The notes under the pieces: model-generated
The model's input: the letters and a program-made list of their open reading frames with translations, nothing else
Told to the model about the DNA's origin: nothing
The model's database searches: none
Made by a program: the position numbers and the translations under genes
Source of the DNA: Nemertoderma westbladi
Lineage: Eukaryota; Xenacoelomorpha; Nemertodermatida; Nemertodermatidae
Assembly: GCA_032718475.1 (NCBI GenBank)
Contig: JAUCBJ010000868.1
Coordinates: forward strand, 1 to 44,486
DNA length: 44,486 bases
Reading direction: 5' to 3'
In this document: one piece after another, positions 40,425 through 44,486 of the stretch
How the letters are laid out: every line of letters begins with the position of its first letter
Numbering within the stretch: the first letter of the stretch is position 1

Positions 40425-41280
40425 TATGACCCCACCGTGGTTTTTTTATTATAATTCTGAAACAAACACAGTTGGGAATCTGAAATTTTATGACTCTTCT
40501 TAAAAATCAATTGTCTTCCTAGTAGTGAAAACCGTTTTCAAAAATATTGGGTAGTTTTCGAGTTATAGCACCATTTTTTAACCCTACTTTTGGCACTTTT
40601 TTTGAGACGTTTTTTGAAAATTACATTTCATTACATATTAATTGTAATATCTCTATTTTGGATTTACACCGGTTTTTTGGTATTAGCAATTGGATGGAAT
40701 TCATAAAAAATTTATTTAGAAATTTCAAACTTGTTTTTTTCGGCGGGTGCCAAATTTTGGTACCAGCACCAAATTTTGAAATATGTCAATTTTGTAAATT
40801 GATTGTTTGAAACTTGTTTTTTACGCAATTGGGGTTTTTTGGGGTTCTGGTTTCGATGAAATATATACGAGTTGCACCAAGCGTATCGAACTTGTATTTT
40901 TCGGTGCTGTGTGTAAATTTTGGTGCTAGCACGAAATTTCGAAAATCCATTCAATAGATAAAATTGCTTGTGACAATTTATTTCTTGCATTTTAGAGGTT
41001 TATGGCTGTTCTGAATTCAATGGAATATATAATTATCGAACTAGACAACTCAAAATTGTATTTTTCGGAAGTGGGTGCAAAATGTGGTGCTAGCACCAAA
41101 TTTTGAAAACCATCAAATATATCAATTGATTGTGTCACCTTGTTTCTTGCGTTATACGGGTTTGTTAGGGTTCTGAATTCAATGGAATCAGTAAAAATTT
41201 CATAAGAGTTTTCAACCTTGTATTTTTCGCAGGTGGTTGAAAATTGTTGTGCCAGCACCAAATAAGTAATCCAAAGTATA
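40397..41280. repeat. Insertion with ~163-bp satellite units inside the CR1-like LINE
   Basis: The words CTTGTATTTTTCGG and GCTAGCACCAAATTTTGA recur in order. AGCAC in this context is at 40765, 40928, 41092 and 41254, giving spacings of 163, 164 and 162 bp. Each unit has a small palindrome TTGGTGCTAGCACCAA and often TTCTGAATTCAATGGAAT. The block begins at TTAATCCC followed by a G-tract and GGTCAATATGACCCC. It replaces the end of the endonuclease domain, so the LINE lost sequence on insertion or afterwards. No gene is visible inside it. Confidence 0.8.
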
Positions 41281-41401
41281 GGTAAAACCCCAGATTGAGA
41301 AATAATATCGGTATTATTACAAAGGATGTGATCTAGTAAAGTAGAAGTTTTACTGGTAATTCTGGTAGAATCTCGAATAATTTGTTTTAAACCAAACAAA
41401 T

Positions 41402-42448
41402 TTAAAATACTTTGGTACTGTTTACAGATGGGGGATGCTTTGTGATGGTAACAGATATTAAATCACCTAAGAAATATATTTCACAGTCTGACCTAAGATT
41501 ACATAAAATTGTATTTTCAAAATTTTGCAAAAAATCTGATTGTTTAGGGGGCCGATATAATGTACCAATTAAAATAGGTTTAGTTTTAGGAAGTAAAAGT
41601 TCCACCAGTAAAACTTCGTCACAAGTCTCTAAATTTTCCCTACGATTAAAAGCTAAATCACATCGAATGTAAGTACAGACACCACCACCGTGTCTGTCCC
41701 TATCCTTACGTAAAACTACGTAATTATCAATATAAATTTCTCCATCAGAAACGCTATCATCGAGCCAAGTTTCACAGATTGTTAAAACTGCTGGGTTGGA
41801 TTTATTGATTAAAATACGAATTTCGGAAAGTTTGGGAAGCAGAGATCGTGTATTTAAATGCAAAAAATGCAGAGCTTTTTTCTTAAAAAATTTAAAAGTT
41901 TCACTCTCAGCATCACTTGGAGTTTGCAGAGGCGATGTGAGAAATGAAACGTCGGTTTCTGATTCTAAAATAGTATCATGAAAGGGAAGTAAAAATACAG
42001 CTATTGCTGTATTGCAGAGAAAACTTGGCTCAAGATTGTTTCTGGTGGAGAATAAATTACTGCTTTTCCTACGGTAACATTTTAAATGTACAAATGTGTC
42101 ACAACTCTCGCATTGGACGATCTTACTCCAAGAGTTTGTTCCTCGTTGACAGACGGGACAGTTGATCTTCGGGGCCCGCGTCCTGCTGGGTCCTGGGTTG
42201 GTCTCAATATCCCCAGCCAGAGACAGAAGACAGAGTTTGGCGATTAGGCCTCTAGTTCGTGGAGAGGAGACCCAAGATCTTCTTCCCCGACGAGAGCAGT
42301 AGAGGCTAAATCCACTCGTCGACCACATCTCCGTCGATTCGGCGCGGCAATTCGAAACGGTAGCGACAGGGTGTTCCGCAAACCAGTCCAAATACGGGTA
42401 TTGGGTGGGTTGCAGGGTTACCCCGCGGATCGGATGGTTCTGCCACAA
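41402..42448 (-). pseudogene. 5' ORF of the CR1-like LINE: 2A, PHD finger, endonuclease
   Basis: A 348-codon frame. The 2A core DIETNPGP is preceded by the hydrophobic LIAKLCLLSLAG, the usual 2A context. It would make ribosomes skip the Gly-Pro bond and release the N-terminal peptide. After it come Cys pairs CPVC and CESC and then HLKC, a PHD-like zinc finger that may bind chromatin. The rest is an AP-type endonuclease with HLNTRSLLPK, ICETWLDD, LRKDRDRHGGGV, LIGTLYRPPK and YFLGD. The frame is lost just after GD, where a one-base slip precedes CKQYQSILNLFGLKQ. Met at 42448 or the one near 42330 (MWSTSG) could start translation. Confidence 0.8.
42190..42231 (-). other. 2A translational-recoding peptide LLSLAGDIETNPGP
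   Basis: The complement encodes LLSLAGDIETNPGP, which keeps the full D-x-E-x-N-P-G-P consensus. Such 2A sequences near the N-terminus are known from CR1-type non-LTR elements of sea urchin and other animals. The function is co-translational separation, and in some cases the upstream peptide acts as an exported signal. The motif is unbroken here although the element is not. Confidence 0.9.
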
Positions 42449-42497
42449 CGAAACGGCCCAGAACGATGAAAACTGTGGAGATTAAGAGCGGTGACAT
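42306..42497 (-). CDS. Short overlapping frame with signal-peptide-like start
   Basis: 63 codons from MSPLLISTVFIVLGRFVVA, a typical hydrophobic signal with a plausible cleavage after VVA. It overlaps the 2A-bearing frame out of phase. It could be the ancestral N-terminus joined to the 2A frame before a frameshift, a short upstream ORF, or chance. The element is decayed, so function is unlikely. Confidence 0.3.
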   Translation of the reverse strand: MSPLLISTVFIVLGRFVVAEPSDPRGNPATHPIPVFGLVCGTPCRYRFELPRRIDGDVVDEWI

Positions 42498-42559
42498 TGT
42501 GCTGTCTGGCTGTAGTCTGACTCAAAGGATAAAAACGGTATAGGCCTAGTACCGGTATC

Positions 42560-43375
42560 TTTCTCGGTCTTATTGTCGGCAGGCCTACAGCTGATCACAA
42601 TTGACTATATACCAGGTTTCCATATTACACACACACACACACGCACCATCATATAAACAGACATACTGTACAAACAGACGAATTGACTTTTCAATGTTGA
42701 TTTAGCATCGCCCTGACTTGGAAAATTGATGTGTTTACAGAATTCGACTTTGCAAAACTGTTATTTATGAGTAAAACTATAATGGGTAATTTTGCGCCTT
42801 GGCCTTGCGGCCTTGGCGTTGCCTAAATAATAAAAGTCAAATAAAAAAAAAAGTGTTAAAGTAAAAGTTGTGACCCGGTTACATTTGGATAGAGTATAAA
42901 AAAAGTAGGAGAATTCATGAAATATTGTGAACCCAATAATTATATTGAATTTGTACAGTACATGTAAACTTCATTTTGGGTCAATTTGACCCAAACGGTT
43001 CTCGGCGGGTTAATATAGCTAGGCCCTTCTGGTTATTAATAGCTATACCCCACCTACTGGTAGGTAATGCAGTAGGCATATCTGGCTGTCAGGCAAATTT
43101 CCAGCTAATGTTTACCTGGTAAACCCATGGCGGCGTTAAGTAAATGTACCCTTAGTGGATATTACTTAACGCCGTCAATGGTTACCACGTAAACAATAAG
43201 ACCAAATACAATACTAAATGTACAGGCCAATACAATGCTGTAATGTACTTAAAATGTTGTAAAGTAACAACTCGCTGTTACTAACGGCGTTGAGTAATGT
43301 TACAATTTTGGAATAAAAAAATTATATAAAAATCAATATGTTGAATCGAGTTAATCAGAAGATCACAATAATTAA
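42560..43375. other. Unassigned DNA with short inverted repeats
   Basis: No gene is seen. Items: an (AC)n tract at 42631-42646; a GGGTCAATTTGACCC palindrome at 42977-42991 followed by GGCGGGTTAA at 43004-43013, resembling an end of a TTAA-targeting transposon; and an imperfect inverted repeat at 43111-43197 with arms GTTTACCTGGTAAAC...GGCGTTAAGTAA. Confidence 0.45.
43111..43197. repeat. Imperfect ~34-bp inverted repeat around GGCGTTAAGTAA
   Basis: The left arm GTTTACCTGGTAAACCCATGG...GGCGTTAAGTAA pairs with the right arm TTACTTAACGCC...CCATTGACG-type complement, with an ~18-base loop. A further GGCGTTGAGTAA lies at 43284-43295. It may be a small fold-back or MITE remnant. Confidence 0.6.
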
Positions 43376-43399
43376 TTGAAACTGACTGTCGTCTACTAC

Positions 43400-43639
43400 A
43401 GACAGTGCGGCGGTATCTGTTCTGACCATTACGTTGTGCACAAGGGAACTGTTGACGTCACTCGTTGCTATGAGACCTTCGACAAGAAAGGAAACGCTAT
43501 TGGATACGAGTGTTTGGCGTGTTGCCGGGACGACCAATGTAATTCATTCGCATTCTCAGGAACAACCCGGACTGTTACGGAAACTAATGGAATTATTCTT
43601 TATTTTTTTGTGACGTTAATTTTCAATATTTCGCGGTAA
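43400..43639 (+). CDS. Terminal exon of a Ly6/uPAR-type GPI-anchored protein (partial)
   Basis: The frame QCGGICSDHYVVHKG... has six or more cysteines and ends CLACCRDDQCN, the CC-x4-CN signature that closes a Ly6/uPAR three-finger domain. After a short spacer comes a hydrophobic C-terminus (GIILYFFVTLIFNI) followed by SR and a stop, as expected for a GPI-attachment signal. TCTACTACAG at 43390-43399 is a plausible splice acceptor, so coding probably starts at 43400, and the earlier ATG at 43376 need not be used. Upstream exons (signal peptide, first cysteines) are not visible and probably lie left of the LINE or outside the window. The protein would sit on the outer cell surface. This is the only likely host gene seen. 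Confidence 0.65.
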   Translation, partial: RQCGGICSDHYVVHKGTVDVTRCYETFDKKGNAIGYECLACCRDDQCNSFAFSGTTRTVTETNGIILYFFVTLIFNISR

Positions 43640-43642
43640 ACT

Positions 43643-44486
43643 ATTGTATACTGATATGTGATTTGCTATGGCAATAATGTAGCTTTTTTTTTTCGGACTG
43701 TTATATCTTTATGGATCTAAAAAGATTATTTAATGTGATTTAAATAGTCAACAGAATCAACGGATTAAATAATAATTAATATAATAAAATATTGTAAATC
43801 CCACCATCTTTTTTGTTTATTTGACCCGAAACTAGGTTGTCCGTCTCACATCTCCTGGGACTTATCGAATAAAACTACATCCATAATTGATATCGACAAG
43901 TCCATAAAAAAAAAAAATTCTTATAAAACACCTGACAGTCAGTGGTCATCGAGAGTCAGGAGGGAAAACCTAAAAATTACATGATTCCAATCTACATAAG
44001 CAGATTGAGTAAATCCCGTATGGGCTATTTGAAATAAATTAATTGTAGAAATTAAATATACTGTTTGGTCCTGCTTACGGGGTATTTAATTGCATATTTC
44101 AGAATAATTTTTCGAGAATAATAATTTTTAATTTTTTTCATTCGTTCAATTGGATAACATCATCGAATTCTAGAATATTATTTATACCATTAATTATAAT
44201 CATATATCAATAAATTGTAAGGTATAAGATAATATTCTAGGAGTCAATGACAGTAATGTTGTCATAAGTTTCACTGCGTTTCATTGGGATGATTTTGATG
44301 CTTCCATGGAACACTTATATCGGAAACATTGAGTTGTTTTTTTATAAAATTTCACTTATATTGTAATTTTGTTTCCAAACTTTATAAGGTTCAACCTCCC
44401 TGCTACTGCAGTAGGCTTATGCTTCACTCCTGCCAGGCACATTCCCGCTTCGAGATTGTCTGGACTCTGATTGGTTAATCGCGTTC
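43643..44486. other. Unassigned AT-rich DNA (possible 3' UTR of the Ly6-type gene at the start)
   Basis: No further coding sequence is seen. AATAAA-like words (TAATAAAATA at ~43783) could end the Ly6-type transcript. An inverted repeat TTCTAGAATATTATTTATACC/GGTATAAGATAATATTCTAG with a ~30-base loop occupies about 44168-44240. Confidence 0.4.

Larger units (their letters stand above)
38730..42497 (-). mobile_element. CR1-like LINE with PHD-type finger and 2A peptide (decayed)
   Basis: A minus-strand non-LTR element in broken frames. From its 5' side: a short signal-like frame (42497-42306), an ORF (42448-41402) with 2A motif GDIETNPGP, a PHD-like finger (CPVC, CESC, H, C) and an endonuclease (HLNTRSLLPKLSEI, ICETWLDD, GGGVCTYI, GTLYRPPKQS). 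After a frameshift come DSTRITSKTSTLLDHILCN (41399-~41275), then a satellite block with loss of the endonuclease end. The RT follows: [47 protein letters not shown] (40424-39690), after a frameshift [25 protein letters not shown] (39570) and the C-terminus WNALPNEI (to 38730). Layout and motifs fit CR1-type elements. Not functional. Confidence 0.85.

Noticed and set aside
1-44486. tRNA, rRNA or other classical RNA genes
   Set aside because: No A-box/B-box pairs, cloverleaf-like segments or rRNA-like sequence were noticed by eye. A covariance-model scan would be needed to exclude small ones.

Overview
This window is repeat-rich genomic DNA from an animal, most likely a marine invertebrate. The evidence is an AT-rich background with almost no single-copy coding sequence, several animal retrotransposon lineages (BEL/Pao with the DUF1759/A17/DUF5641 layout, an RTE-like LINE, and a CR1-like LINE with a PHD finger and a 2A peptide), many TACCGGTA and TAGGCCTA words, and one exon of a Ly6/uPAR-type GPI-anchored protein. 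Non-LTR elements carrying N-terminal 2A peptides are known from sea urchins and other invertebrates, so an invertebrate deuterostome is a reasonable but weak guess. Nothing indicates a bacterial or plant origin.

About three quarters of the window (1 to ~32,340) is one nested transposon stack. The host is an RTE-like LINE on the + strand, now in three pieces: 1-762, 13679-14581 and 31550 to ~32,340. Two BEL/Pao elements of the same family interrupt it in opposite orientations, 903 bp apart and tail to tail. The left one (763-13678, +) has a GTCTG target duplication, LTRs roughly 3% diverged and a heavily deleted gag-pol. The right one (14582-31549, -) has a TCCAG duplication, 1210-bp LTRs differing at about five positions, and an unbroken 2683-codon gag-pol. 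Removing each BEL element with one target copy restores the LINE reading frame. A third layer, 1088 bp with ~177-bp inverted ends and hammerhead-like motifs (14640-15727), lies inside the 3' LTR of the right BEL with a 13-bp target duplication.

Both BEL elements carry an unusual extra module between pol and the 3' LTR: about 1.7 kb of non-coding sequence with a duplicated ~100-bp hairpin-bearing unit, then a ~2-kb sense-strand reading frame with no family I recognise, ending in a basic tail. The frame is broken in both copies by different lesions. Together the two elements form a giant imperfect palindrome that could produce double-stranded RNA.

From ~32,340 to 38,700 the sequence is mostly unassigned AT-rich DNA. 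It holds a 60-bp dead-on-arrival insertion of the same LINE 3' end with a perfect 10-bp target duplication, two 10-bp-period arrays, and a 1240-bp non-autonomous DNA transposon whose inverted ends are runs of a GGACACTTCCCCCC-type repeat flanked by an 8-bp duplication. From 38,730 to 42,497 (-) lies a decayed CR1-like LINE with a PHD-type finger and a DIETNPGP 2A motif, cut by a ~163-bp satellite. The last 1.5 kb holds the Ly6-type terminal exon and AT-rich DNA without other visible genes.
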